Positions 1 through 7,248 of a DNA stretch of 41,293 nucleotides are shown one piece after another. Within the stretch, counting starts at the first letter, position 1; each line of letters starts with the position of its first letter. The notes under the pieces were generated by a model. The model was not told the origin of the DNA. It saw nothing but the letters and a program-made list of their open reading frames with translations, and did not search any database. The DNA lies in NCBI RefSeq assembly GCF_002414845.1, contig NZ_DIAX01000056.1, positions 566-41,858 of the forward strand, read 5' to 3'. A program made the position numbers and the translations under genes. This stretch comes from Gordonia sp. UBA5067. GTDB lineage: Bacteria; Actinomycetota; Actinomycetes; Mycobacteriales; Mycobacteriaceae.

Positions 1-471
1 GCCGACATCATCATCACCGCCACGGGGCTCAACCTGCAGCTCTTCGGCGGCATGGAACTCACCGTCAACGGCACGGCCGTCGACGTCCCGTCGACTATCG
101 TCTACCGTGGCGCGATGCTCTCCGGCGTGCCCAACTTCTTGACCGCGATCGGCTACACCAACTCGTCGTGGACCCTCAAAATAGGCCTGCTATGCGAATG
201 GTTCTGCCGCGTACTGAGCCACATGGACAAGAATGGATACGCCTCGGTGCGCCCGGTGGCCCCGAAAGTCATGGATACCCGCCCGCTGCTCGACTTCGAC
301 GCCGGATATGTGAAGCGCTCAATCCACTTGTTGCCCAAACAGGGAGATGTCGACCCGTGGAAGACGACGATGGCTGTCTCCCACGACGTCAAGAACCTCC
401 GCAAAGGGGCGGTCGACGACGGATTCCTGCGCTACGAGAAGGTGATCGCGCCCGCAGGTACATCCTCCTGA
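1..471 (+). CDS. Flavin-containing monooxygenase (EthA/Baeyer-Villiger type), C-terminal part
   Basis: The frame is open from base 1 and stops at 469-471, so the N-terminal part, with the FAD and most of the NADPH fold, lies outside the window. The visible 156 residues begin with DIIITATGLNL, the late ATG motif of class B flavoprotein monooxygenases. They continue with GVPNFLTAIGYTNSSWTLK and a tail (SIHLLPKQGDVDPWK) that closely follows mycobacterial EthA/MymA-type enzymes as I remember them. Such enzymes use FAD, NADPH and O2 to insert oxygen into ketones, thioethers or thioamides; the substrate cannot be read from this fragment. The putP-like gene starts 22 nt downstream on the same strand, so the two may be co-transcribed. 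The family call is strong; the physiological role is unknown. Confidence 0.88.
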   Translation, partial: ADIIITATGLNLQLFGGMELTVNGTAVDVPSTIVYRGAMLSGVPNFLTAIGYTNSSWTLKIGLLCEWFCRVLSHMDKNGYASVRPVAPKVMDTRPLLDFDAGYVKRSIHLLPKQGDVDPWKTTMAVSHDVKNLRKGAVDDGFLRYEKVIAPAGTSS

Positions 472-493
472 GCCTCGCCCCCGGAGGAAATCC

Positions 494-2104
494 ATGTCTA
501 TCGCGTCGCACGGCCACGCCTTCCAGATCGCAGCGGTTGTCCTGTACTTCACCGGAATGGTGGCGATCGGCTGGTTCGCGTACCTGAAGACCAAGAACAA
601 CCTGGACGGTTACCTGCTGGCCGATCGTGGGCTCGCGCCGTGGGTGGCAGCCCTGAGTGCGGGCGCCTCGGACATGTCGGGGTGGCTGCTGATGGGCCTG
701 CCCGGCGCGATCTACCTCAGCGGTATGGACAAGTCGTGGATCATGATCGGTCTCATCGTCGGGGCCTGGATGAACTGGAAGCTGGTCGCACCGCGCCTGC
801 GCTCCTACACCGAGGTCGCCGACGACGCGATCACCATCCCCAGCTTCTTCGAGAAGCGTCTGCACGACCAGTCCCGCATCCTGCGCATCACCTGCGGCGT
901 GATCATCCTGGTGTTCTTCACCTTCTACGTGTCCAGCGGAATGGTCGCCTCCGGTAAATTCTTCAACTCGGCATTCGGGGTGAACTACCACGTCGGCATG
1001 CTGATCGTCGCAGGCGTCACCATGCTCTACACATTGATGGGCGGCTTTCTCGGGGCCTCCCTGACCGACGTCGCACAAGGCCTGCTCGTCGTCACCGCGC
1101 TCGTCGCCGTACCAGTCGTCGGGGTGATCGAACTCGGCGGCGTGGGGACCACCATCGATCTGATCCGCGACGTCGACCCCTCGGTGCCCAGCTTCTTCGC
1201 CGGCAGCAGCGCCCTCGGGATCGTCTCCGCGGCCGCATGGGGTTTGGGGTACTTCGGGCAACCGCACATCATCGTGCGCTTCATGGCCCTGCGCAGCCCC
1301 GCCGACGCCCCCACCGCCCGCCGAATCGGCATCGGCTGGATGATCATGTGCGCGCTCGGCGCGGTGGGTACCGCACTTGTCGGCATCGCCTACTTCAATG
1401 TGTACGCCGGCAAGAAGCCGGCCGACGCCGAAACCGTCTTCCTGGTGATGTCCCAGGTCTTGTTCCACCCCTTCGTCGCCGGACTGGTCCTCGCCGCCGT
1501 CCTTGCCGCGATCATGTCGACCATCTCGAGCCAACTCATCGTCTGCTCGTCGGCGCTCGTCGAGGACCTGTACAAGTTGGTGGCGCACAAACGCGGATTG
1601 CGCCCGCTCTCCGATTCGGCCTATGTCCGATTCGGCCGTATCGGCGTTCTGGCCATCGCCGTGATCGCCGTGCTGCTGGCCCTGTCACCGTCGAACAGCA
1701 TCCTGGACCTGGTGGCCTTCGCCTGGTCCGGATTCGGATCGGCGTTCGGTCCCGCGATCATCCTGTCGCTGTTCTGGCGGCGGTTCACCACCGCCGGCGC
1801 GCTGACCGGGATCGTCGTCGGCGCGGTGGTCGCATTCGCCTGGGGCCAAAGCTCCCTCAACGCGCACCTGTACGGCATCGTGCCGGCTTTCGCCACGAGT
1901 TTCACCACCGCGATCGCCGTCAGTCTGATGACCGCGCGCAGCGACCCCGATGTGATCGACGCGGAGTTCGACGAGGCCACCGCCCTGGCCCGCGCCCCCC
2001 CGCCAGTCGGATGCGGCCGAGACCGCATCCGACTGATGCGCCGTCAGCCCCGCAGCAGTCCCTTGGCGACGTGGGTCACCTGGATCTCATTGGAACCGGC
2101 ATAG
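494..2104 (+). CDS. putP: Sodium/proline symporter family (PutP-like, SSS family) permease
   Basis: This integral membrane protein of the sodium:solute symporter family takes up proline or a related solute with Na+. The start ATG at 494 follows a strong GGAGGAAATCC ribosome site. Hydrophobic segments run from about residue 10 to 480. Family signatures include LAPWVAALSAGASDMSGWLLMG near the start, GALGTAL-like helices, and SSQLIVCSSALVEDLYK with LVAFAWSGFGSAFGP in the second half. As read, the frame runs on to 2104 and overlaps the convergent acyl-CoA dehydrogenase by 61 nt, with an Arg-rich tail unlike the family. Removing one C from the C7 run at 1995-2001 would end the protein at TGA 2034-2036 with a tail reading RAPRQSDAAETASD. 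The true C-terminus is therefore doubtful. Proline is the default substrate guess. Confidence 0.85.
   Translation: MSIASHGHAFQIAAVVLYFTGMVAIGWFAYLKTKNNLDGYLLADRGLAPWVAALSAGASDMSGWLLMGLPGAIYLSGMDKSWIMIGLIVGAWMNWKLVAPRLRSYTEVADDAITIPSFFEKRLHDQSRILRITCGVIILVFFTFYVSSGMVASGKFFNSAFGVNYHVGMLIVAGVTMLYTLMGGFLGASLTDVAQGLLVVTALVAVPVVGVIELGGVGTTIDLIRDVDPSVPSFFAGSSALGIVSAAAWGLGYFGQPHIIVRFMALRSPADAPTARRIGIGWMIMCALGAVGTALVGIAYFNVYAGKKPADAETVFLVMSQVLFHPFVAGLVLAAVLAAIMSTISSQLIVCSSALVEDLYKLVAHKRGLRPLSDSAYVRFGRIGVLAIAVIAVLLALSPSNSILDLVAFAWSGFGSAFGPAIILSLFWRRFTTAGALTGIVVGAVVAFAWGQSSLNAHLYGIVPAFATSFTTAIAVSLMTARSDPDVIDAEFDEATALARAPPPVGCGRDRIRLMRRQPRSSPLATWVTWISLEPA
2005..2034. terminator. Perfect 12-bp hairpin between convergent genes
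   Basis: AGTCGGATGCGG at 2005-2016 is exactly complementary to CCGCATCCGACT at 2023-2034, with a 6-nt loop. It lies just before the stop codon of the convergent acyl-CoA dehydrogenase (2044) and at the end of the putP-like gene. It probably terminates transcription from one or both sides. There is no long U-tract, which is usual for actinobacterial terminators. Confidence 0.6.
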
Positions 2105-3270
2105 ATCATCAGCGACTTCGCGTCACGCGCGAGTTGCTCCACGCGGTACTCGGCCATGTAGCCGTTGCCGCCGAAGAGCTGCACTGCTTCCATGGCGACC
2201 TCGGTGGCCGCGCGCGACGAGTAGAGCTTCATCGCCGACGCCTCCGCAAGCGTCGGGGGCTTGCCTGCCTTCATCGCCTCCATGGCGACGAACAGCATGT
2301 TCTGGACGTTGAGGCGCGCAATCTCCATCTCGGCGAGCTTGAGCTGGATCAGCTGGAACTGCGCGATTTCCTGACCCCACAGCGTGCGGTTCTTGGCATA
2401 GTCGAGCGAGAGTCGCAAGCACTCGTTGATGATGCCGAGGCTCAGCGCGGCGATCCCGACGCGCTCGGCGGTGAATCCAGCCTTCGCGCTGTCGCCGCCG
2501 CGCTTATCAGAGCCGGTATCCTCGGTCTCGCCGAGCAGCCGATCAGCCGACAGCTTCACGTTGTCGAAGAACAGCTCACCGGTCGGCGAACTCATCATGC
2601 CCATCTTCTTGAAGGCCTTGCCCTGCGTGAGGCCCTCCATTCCCGTGTCCAGCACGAAGGTCAGCACCTTGCGGTCGCGGATGGGGGTGCCGTCACCCTC
2701 ATCGAGCTTGGCGAACACGACGATGGTGTCGGCGTGGGGACCGTTGGTGATGAAGGTCTTCTGCCCCTTGAGGAGGTAGCCGCCGTCGCCGTCACGCTTG
2801 ACAGTGGTCTTCATTCCGCCGAGCGCATCCGATCCACTGTCGGGTTCGGTGATCGCCCACGCACCGACCTTCTCCATCGTCACCAGCTCAGGCAGCCAGC
2901 GCTTCTTCTGCGCCAGCGTGCCGCGCGAGCGGATCGTCGACACGGTCAGCCCCATGCTCACGCCCATCGACCCGACGAGCCCGAGGCTCACCCCCGCGAG
3001 CTCCATGTTGAGAATCAGCGCCATCGACGAGCCCAAGGTGCCGCCCCCACTCTTGGGCTTCTCCTCACCGGCCTCCTCGGCCGCAAGATCCTTTTCGAGC
3101 TGCTCCCGATTCATCGCATCGATGCCGAAGGTGGCCAGCATCTTGCGGGTGATGTCAAAGGGCGGCAGCTGGCCGGTCTCGAGTTCGTCGACGTGAGGCC
3201 GGATCTCCTTCTCGATAAACGCACGCAGAGCGTCGCGCACCATGAGATCTTCGTCGGACCATTCGAACAT
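2044..3270 (-). CDS. Acyl-CoA dehydrogenase (FadE family)
   Basis: This is a 408-residue FAD-dependent acyl-CoA dehydrogenase, which makes the alpha,beta double bond in beta-oxidation-type pathways. Visible motifs are AWAITEPDSGSDALG (about 137-151, flavin/substrate loop), GQKTFITNG (169-177), LFGGNGYM (365-372) and the C-terminal YAGSNEIQ (390-397). In MCAD-type enzymes the catalytic Glu sits in the YEGT position of that last motif; here it is Ala391. A Glu in helix G (TAERVGIAALSLG, E269) lies where isovaleryl-CoA and long-chain dehydrogenases carry their base. Residues 55-80 form a charged, Gly-rich insertion. The start has a good site (GGAGG, 5 nt upstream of ATG). The gene is divergent from the serine hydrolase, with a KstR-type box between them, so a role in sterol or fatty-acid breakdown is likely; the substrate is unknown. 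Confidence 0.92.
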   Translation of the reverse strand: MFEWSDEDLMVRDALRAFIEKEIRPHVDELETGQLPPFDITRKMLATFGIDAMNREQLEKDLAAEEAGEEKPKSGGGTLGSSMALILNMELAGVSLGLVGSMGVSMGLTVSTIRSRGTLAQKKRWLPELVTMEKVGAWAITEPDSGSDALGGMKTTVKRDGDGGYLLKGQKTFITNGPHADTIVVFAKLDEGDGTPIRDRKVLTFVLDTGMEGLTQGKAFKKMGMMSSPTGELFFDNVKLSADRLLGETEDTGSDKRGGDSAKAGFTAERVGIAALSLGIINECLRLSLDYAKNRTLWGQEIAQFQLIQLKLAEMEIARLNVQNMLFVAMEAMKAGKPPTLAEASAMKLYSSRAATEVAMEAVQLFGGNGYMAEYRVEQLARDAKSLMIYAGSNEIQVTHVAKGLLRG

Positions 3271-3295
3271 TGCGCCTCCAGACGTCGGTGAAATC

Positions 3296-3406
3296 GGGCC
3301 CGCTCGCTATCGCTCCCGGCGCCCGGTCTTCTATTGGGCCCGCTCGCTATCGCTCCCGGCGCCCGGTCTTCTATTGGGCCCGCTCGCTATCGCTCCCGGC
3401 GCCCGG
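3296..3406. repeat. 40-bp tandem repeat, 2.8 identical copies
   Basis: A 40-bp unit starting GGGCCCGCTCGCTATCGC and ending CGGTCTTCTATT occurs at 3296-3335 and 3336-3375, with a third copy cut after 31 bp at 3376-3406. I see no mismatch between the copies. The array fills most of the spacer between the divergent acyl-CoA dehydrogenase and serine hydrolase genes and ends one base before the KstR-type box. It is not coding. Identical copies point to recent expansion. Confidence 0.9.
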
Positions 3407-3407
3407 G

Positions 3408-3421
3408 TAGAACGTGTTCTA
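3408..3421. promoter_or_regulatory. KstR-type operator
   Basis: TAGAACGTGTTCTA is a perfect 6-2-6 inverted repeat. It fits the TnnAACnnGTTnnA box bound by KstR, the TetR-family repressor of the cholesterol catabolism regulon in mycobacteria and rhodococci. It lies about 40 nt upstream of the likely start of the serine hydrolase mRNA and 138 nt from the start of the divergent acyl-CoA dehydrogenase, so it could control both. The match is seen directly; binding by KstR is inferred. Confidence 0.7.
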
Positions 3422-3463
3422 GTTCAGCGCCCATTGTGCCAGGCGTCACTAGGCTTGGCTGCC

Positions 3464-4669
3464 ATGGATGACCTTTTCACCATCACCGACGTCGGCGACG
3501 AAGAGGTCGCTGCTGCCGAACGGAGCGCTGTCGAGGCCATCTGGTCGTCAGCACTGACCTGGTACCGGGCCGGCGCGCAGCCCGCACTCCAGGTGTGTGT
3601 GCGCCGCAGCGGACGGGTCGTGCTTAACCGTGCCGTCGGCCATGCCCGGGGGGCCGGCCCGCGCGACCCTGCTGATGCCGAGCAGATCCCGGTCACCGTC
3701 GACACGCCGTACTGCTGCTACTCGGCGGGGAAGGGACTCGCCGCCGCCATCGTCTTGCATCTTGCCGATCAGGGGGTATGGCGATTGGACGACCGCGTCA
3801 CCGACTACCTTCCCGAGTACGGCGCGCACGGCAAAGGCCGCACCACGATCGACCATGTGCTCACCCACCGGGCGGGCGTCCCACTGCTGACCGGGCCCAA
3901 ACCCGACCCGCGCCGGATGCGCGAAAGCGAGTATGCACGCACCATGCTCCGCGAACTGCGGCCGATCTATCCACCGGGCACCCTGCACATGTATCACGGG
4001 CTCACCTGGGGGCCGCTGGTGCGCGAGTTGGTCTCGGCGGCCACCGGACGCAGCATCCGCGACATTGCCGCGGACGAGTTCCTCAATCCATTGGGCTTCC
4101 GCTGGAACAACTTCGGGGTAGACGACGAGGACGTGCCACTCGTCGCACCCAGTCATGTGACCGGCCACGCCGAGCCCGGACTGGTCGACGCCGCCTTCCG
4201 CAAGGCAGTCGGCGGGACGATGGCCGACATCATCCCGATCTCCAACATGCCGGAATACCTGACCGACGTCGTCCCGTCGTCCAACCTCGTCTCCACAGCC
4301 TACGAACTGTCCCGCTTCGCCGAGTTCCTGCGGCGCGGCGGTGAGCTCGACGGGCACCGCGTCCTCTCCCCGTCGACCATTCCCAACGCCACACGCCAGC
4401 GCCGGCGGTTGCGCCCCGATATCGCGACCGGCGGCGCCCCGCTCCGCTGGGGAACCGGATTCATGTTGGGCGCCAAGCGATCCCCACTGTTCGGGGACGA
4501 CAGCGAGCATGCTTTCGGCAACAGTGGACTGACCCACATCGTGACCTGGGCCGACCCGTCGCGGCAGATCGCCGTGGGGATCGTCAGCAGCGGCAAGCCG
4601 GTGAGCGGCAACGACTCCGCACACTACGCAGCACTCACGTCGACGATCAATCGCGCCCTGCAGCCCTGA
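3464..4669 (+). CDS. Serine hydrolase, class C beta-lactamase/esterase family
   Basis: This 401-residue protein belongs to the beta-lactamase-related serine hydrolases (EstB/LipE-like), which in this group act mostly as esterases. The nucleophile motif SxxK is YSAGKGL (Ser87, Lys90). HVLTHRAGVPLL (about 131-142) is the usual conserved loop, and MYHGLTWG (Tyr177) probably supplies the catalytic Tyr. No signal peptide is visible, so it is likely cytosolic. I chose ATG 3464 because a -10 box (TAGGCT, 3450-3455) lies 8 nt upstream, as for a leaderless mRNA. The reading frame is open further upstream, but only through the tandem repeat. A KstR-type box lies ahead of the promoter and an acyl-CoA dehydrogenase is divergent, so an ester or lactone step in lipid or sterol breakdown is plausible. 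The substrate is unknown. Confidence 0.87.
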   Translation: MDDLFTITDVGDEEVAAAERSAVEAIWSSALTWYRAGAQPALQVCVRRSGRVVLNRAVGHARGAGPRDPADAEQIPVTVDTPYCCYSAGKGLAAAIVLHLADQGVWRLDDRVTDYLPEYGAHGKGRTTIDHVLTHRAGVPLLTGPKPDPRRMRESEYARTMLRELRPIYPPGTLHMYHGLTWGPLVRELVSAATGRSIRDIAADEFLNPLGFRWNNFGVDDEDVPLVAPSHVTGHAEPGLVDAAFRKAVGGTMADIIPISNMPEYLTDVVPSSNLVSTAYELSRFAEFLRRGGELDGHRVLSPSTIPNATRQRRRLRPDIATGGAPLRWGTGFMLGAKRSPLFGDDSEHAFGNSGLTHIVTWADPSRQIAVGIVSSGKPVSGNDSAHYAALTSTINRALQP

Positions 4670-4678
4670 CCGCCAACC

Positions 4679-4738
4679 TCCCACAGCTATTCACCTTTCC
4701 CACCGTTGCAGCGGTGGGAGAGGTGAATAGCTGTGGGA
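4679..4738. terminator. Long 27-bp stem hairpin between convergent genes
   Basis: Bases 4679-4705 pair with 4712-4738 across a 6-nt loop (TTGCAG). All 27 positions pair except one, which is a G-U pair. The outer arm begins TCCCACAGCTATTCACCT. The element fills the 77-bp gap between the serine hydrolase (+) and the AbiEi-like gene (-), so it probably acts as a bidirectional terminator. The stem is much longer than usual, so a mobile palindromic repeat that took on this role is also possible. Confidence 0.7.
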
Positions 4739-4746
4739 ATCACCCG

Positions 4747-5649
4747 TCAAATCAATCGCCGACCCCGTAACGCCCGACCGAGGCGAGGAATCATGCGCCC
4801 TGCCCCCAGATCATTCCAGTCCCAGCGAACGACTTCTGCGCCGGTAGAGCGAATCGCGTTCTCCCGGTTCTTCTCCCGAATAACCGCCTGCGACGCATCC
4901 TCGCCCGGCCGGAGATCCTTCGTATACTTGCGCTGTCCGTCGAACTCGCCGACAACTTCGCCGGCGAAGTCGAAGTCGACGAAGTACTGAGTACCCTCCA
5001 CCCACAGTTCGCGCTGCAGGCCGGGAGAAGGGAATTTTGCGACGATCATCTGGGCCCGACTCCACGACTCGCCGGGGTTCGCCGCCAACGGACTGCCCGT
5101 CGCCACCGCGCAGCGGGCAACGGCGATTCCACGCTGACGACTGCGTTCACACAGCTGCGCCATGAGATCGTGGTCGGCGCCCGCCCGCAGTGCGGAATCG
5201 ACAACGGTCAGCGCCTCGGCGAAGTCGCTACCGCGGGCAACATCGATCGCCGTGCGCTCAATGGTGGTCACGACCACACCCTCGACGACGACGATCTCCT
5301 CATCACCCAACGGCCCGGGGTGGGTGTGCCTGGTACGCCGGCGATTCCCCTCCTTGCCCTCTCTGCGTGTCAAATGCAGCCGACTCAGGTCGGGCCGCAG
5401 CATCGGCAGGCGGTGGATCGTCGCCGCGGAGTGGTGGCTCACCACCGAATTGTGCGACGCGGCGCGACCAGCGATTGCGAGAGCCACCTCCCGGTGCCCG
5501 GCCTCCGGGTAGCGCTGCTGCTCGGGAGACGTCCGGTAGAGACCCCTGGCGACCCGCTCGAGCCGGGCGAGTTCGCGATCGGTCATTCCGCGGGCCACGG
5601 CATCGGATCGCGTGATGATGGCGCTGGGTTCTGGTGATGGCATCGTCAT
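4747..5649 (-). CDS. AbiEi antitoxin-like / DUF559-type nuclease-fold protein
   Basis: This 300-residue protein has the build of the common actinobacterial AbiEi-type antitoxin-domain proteins. The N-terminal part (about 10-45) reads IITRSDAVARGMTDRELARLERVARGLYR, a winged-helix type segment. The C-terminal part resembles a Vsr/DUF559 nuclease fold: GESWSR (E194), VDFDFAGEVVGEFDGQRKY (D225, E235, K241) and EVVRWDWNDL near the end. No toxin partner lies beside it, so it is an orphan. The frame is open up to 5901, but I place the start at ATG 5649 because an ECF-type promoter (GGATC-N17-CGTCTAA) ends 5 nt before it; ATG 5643 is the alternative. Defence or regulation is possible, but function is unknown. 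Confidence 0.75.
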   Translation of the reverse strand: MTMPSPEPSAIITRSDAVARGMTDRELARLERVARGLYRTSPEQQRYPEAGHREVALAIAGRAASHNSVVSHHSAATIHRLPMLRPDLSRLHLTRREGKEGNRRRTRHTHPGPLGDEEIVVVEGVVVTTIERTAIDVARGSDFAEALTVVDSALRAGADHDLMAQLCERSRQRGIAVARCAVATGSPLAANPGESWSRAQMIVAKFPSPGLQRELWVEGTQYFVDFDFAGEVVGEFDGQRKYTKDLRPGEDASQAVIREKNRENAIRSTGAEVVRWDWNDLGAGRMIPRLGRALRGRRLI

Positions 5650-5654
5650 GACCC

Positions 5655-5683
5655 TTAGACGCACCACGGCGCCGAGCGGATCC
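5655..5683 (-). promoter_or_regulatory. ECF-type promoter 1 (GGATC-N17-CGTCTAA)
   Basis: On the minus strand, GGATC (5683-5679) is followed after exactly 17 nt by CGTCTAA (5661-5655), and ATG 5649 follows 5 nt later. Four other sites in the window have the same spacing and -10 core. The form fits an ECF sigma factor of the SigM/SigD kind, with a leaderless or nearly leaderless transcript. Confidence 0.6.
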
Positions 5684-5785
5684 CGTCGACTCCGGTCCGC
5701 CGATGGATCCGCTCTGGGACTTCGACGAAACCGGCGGCGATCCACGGTTTGCCATCGATCCCAATAAGGCCAGATCAGAGCGTTC

Positions 5786-5803
5786 GAAACGACCGGTCGT
5801 TTC
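5786..5803. promoter_or_regulatory. 18-bp perfect palindrome, TetR-type operator candidate
   Basis: GAAACGACCGGTCGTTTC is fully self-complementary. It lies in the 284-bp spacer between the AbiEi-like gene (-) and the SDR gene (+), 131 nt before the SDR start. Symmetric sites with an ACCGGT centre are typical of TetR-family repressors in actinobacteria. No TetR gene is present in the window, so the binding protein is unknown. Apart from this and promoter 1, I see nothing else definite in the spacer. Confidence 0.45.
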
Positions 5804-5933
5804 ACCCTGATCGCCGACACCGTGGAACCACACACAATGTGTTGTAGCGGTCGGGGGACCAGAGTCCCGCGGTGACGATGACCGGCCCACTCATTGGGCA
5901 CCGATCACACGATGTGAGCGCTACGCTCTCGGC

Positions 5934-6779
5934 ATGACCAAGGACACGGCAATCATCACCGGTGGCGCGCGTGGCATGGGTCTGGCGACGGCCAAAGTCA
6001 TGGCGGCCGACCATCACATCGTGCTCACCGACGTCGACGACAAGAAGCTCGCCACCGCAGTCAAGGAGATCGAATCGACCGGCGGCACAGCAGAATTCGT
6101 GGTCGCCGACATCACCGCGCGGGCCGAGGTCGACGCGGTGTTCGCCGCGGCGGCCACCGCTGGCGGCCTCCGCGCAGTGGTGCATGCGGCCGGCGTGAGC
6201 CCGCACATGGCGTCTGCGGAGAAGATCATCGAGATCAACGCCGTCGGCACCATCAACGTCACCGAATCCGCACTCACCGTCGCCGACGAGGGTTTCGCCG
6301 TCGTCAATGTCGCATCGATCGCGGCACAAATGGTGCCGGGCATCATGATCCCCAAACGTGCTTTCCGCCACGCCTCCACCGATCTCGACACGTTCCGCCG
6401 CAAGCTACTCGCCGCGGCTGGTCGCACGGGCCGGAAGATGGCGGCCGCACAGGCCTATCCGATCTCGAAAGCGTTCGTGGTCTGGTACAGCGCGGACCAG
6501 GCGGCCCGCTTCGGCGCCACGGGCGCCCGCATCTTATCGGTGTCGCCGGGCTCCTTCGACACCGAAATGGGCCGGATCGAGGAGCAGGGCGGCGCGGGCA
6601 AACTCACCGAATTCGCCGCCCTCAAGCGCTTCGGCCGACCCGAGGAGATTGCCGAGTTGCTCGCCTTCTGCGCAAGTGCCAAACCCGGCTACCTCACCGG
6701 CGTCGACATCCTCTGCGATGGCGGAACGAAAGCCGGGATGGGTCTCAAAGAGATGATCCAGCTCGCCCGCCAGGCATAG
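5934..6779 (+). CDS. Short-chain dehydrogenase/reductase (SDR)
   Basis: This 281-residue classical SDR has the NAD(P)-binding TGGARGMG at 9-16, HAAG at 84-87 in place of the usual NNAG, the catalytic Ser128 in NVASIAAQM, and YPISK (Tyr175, Lys179). The C-terminus GYLTGVDILCDGGTKAG is typical for the family. An acidic residue after strand 2 (TDVDD, 32-36) suggests NAD(H) rather than NADP(H). A stretch of about 35 residues between Ser128 and Tyr175 is longer than usual and may form a substrate lid. The start is supported by a leaderless arrangement, TACGCT at 5922-5927 with 6 nt before ATG. A TetR-type palindrome lies upstream. The substrate is unknown; a lipid, steroid or alcohol is the usual guess. 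Confidence 0.88.
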   Translation: MTKDTAIITGGARGMGLATAKVMAADHHIVLTDVDDKKLATAVKEIESTGGTAEFVVADITARAEVDAVFAAAATAGGLRAVVHAAGVSPHMASAEKIIEINAVGTINVTESALTVADEGFAVVNVASIAAQMVPGIMIPKRAFRHASTDLDTFRRKLLAAAGRTGRKMAAAQAYPISKAFVVWYSADQAARFGATGARILSVSPGSFDTEMGRIEEQGGAGKLTEFAALKRFGRPEEIAELLAFCASAKPGYLTGVDILCDGGTKAGMGLKEMIQLARQA

Positions 6780-6833
6780 GTACAAAGTCCCGCGCCCCTT
6801 CGGAACGAACCGTCGTCGGTGGCACGATGAACC

Positions 6834-7238
6834 ATGGCACTTTCCGCCGGCAGTGCGATCACCGAGTCCTTGGAGCTCTACGCGGACAAGCACGGTGATC
6901 CCACGTCAGCGATCTATGCACGGTTCTACGCGACCCATCCCGAGGCGGAGGAGCTGTTCGGCGGCGACACACTGATCCCGCGCCGAATGATGGCCGGGAT
7001 CCTCGGCATTCTCATCGACCTCGCGGACGGGACTCTCGACCCGGCGCATAGCGCGGCCTGGGTCGTCGACCACATCGCCTACGAGGTCACCCGCCCAATG
7101 ATTGAGACGATGTTCAGCGTAATTGTCGACGCGGTGCGCACGGGGCTGGCCGAACAGTGGACACCGCAGATGGAGGCCGACTGGATCGGCGTCCTCGACG
7201 CGTGGGCATCTGTCGTACACAGACAACTCGACGCCTAA
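6834..7238 (+). CDS. Globin-family protein
   Basis: This 134-residue all-helical protein has the globin pattern: SLELYADKHGDPTSAIYARFYATHPEAEELFG at the N-terminus (helices A-C) and TGLAEQWTPQMEADWIGVLDAWASVVHRQL at the end (helices G-H), as in flavohaemoglobin haem domains. The likely proximal haem ligand is His80 in VVDHIAYEV. It has no reductase domain, so it is a single-domain globin that may bind O2 or NO with a separate reductase. It lies 54 nt after the SDR gene on the same strand and may be transcribed with it. No good ribosome site is visible before ATG 6834, the only in-frame ATG nearby. The fold is fairly sure; haem binding is inferred. Confidence 0.7.
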   Translation: MALSAGSAITESLELYADKHGDPTSAIYARFYATHPEAEELFGGDTLIPRRMMAGILGILIDLADGTLDPAHSAAWVVDHIAYEVTRPMIETMFSVIVDAVRTGLAEQWTPQMEADWIGVLDAWASVVHRQLDA

Positions 7239-7248
7239 ACGTGCCGGG

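Noticed and set aside
389..1588. 399-residue open frame on the minus strand opposite the putP-like gene
   Set aside because: It is full of His, Asp and Arg typical of antisense frames in GC-rich genes, has no ribosome site or recognisable domain, and is opposite a clear membrane protein.
1237..3291. 684-residue open frame on the plus strand across putP and the acyl-CoA dehydrogenase
   Set aside because: It is Arg/His-rich and crosses the hairpin and two real genes; this is a GC-skew shadow.
3296..3406. CRISPR array
   Set aside because: The 40-bp units are directly adjacent without spacers.
4679..4738. Insertion sequence end or transposon remnant
   Set aside because: There is no transposase and no target duplication visible; a simple hairpin between convergent genes is the better reading.
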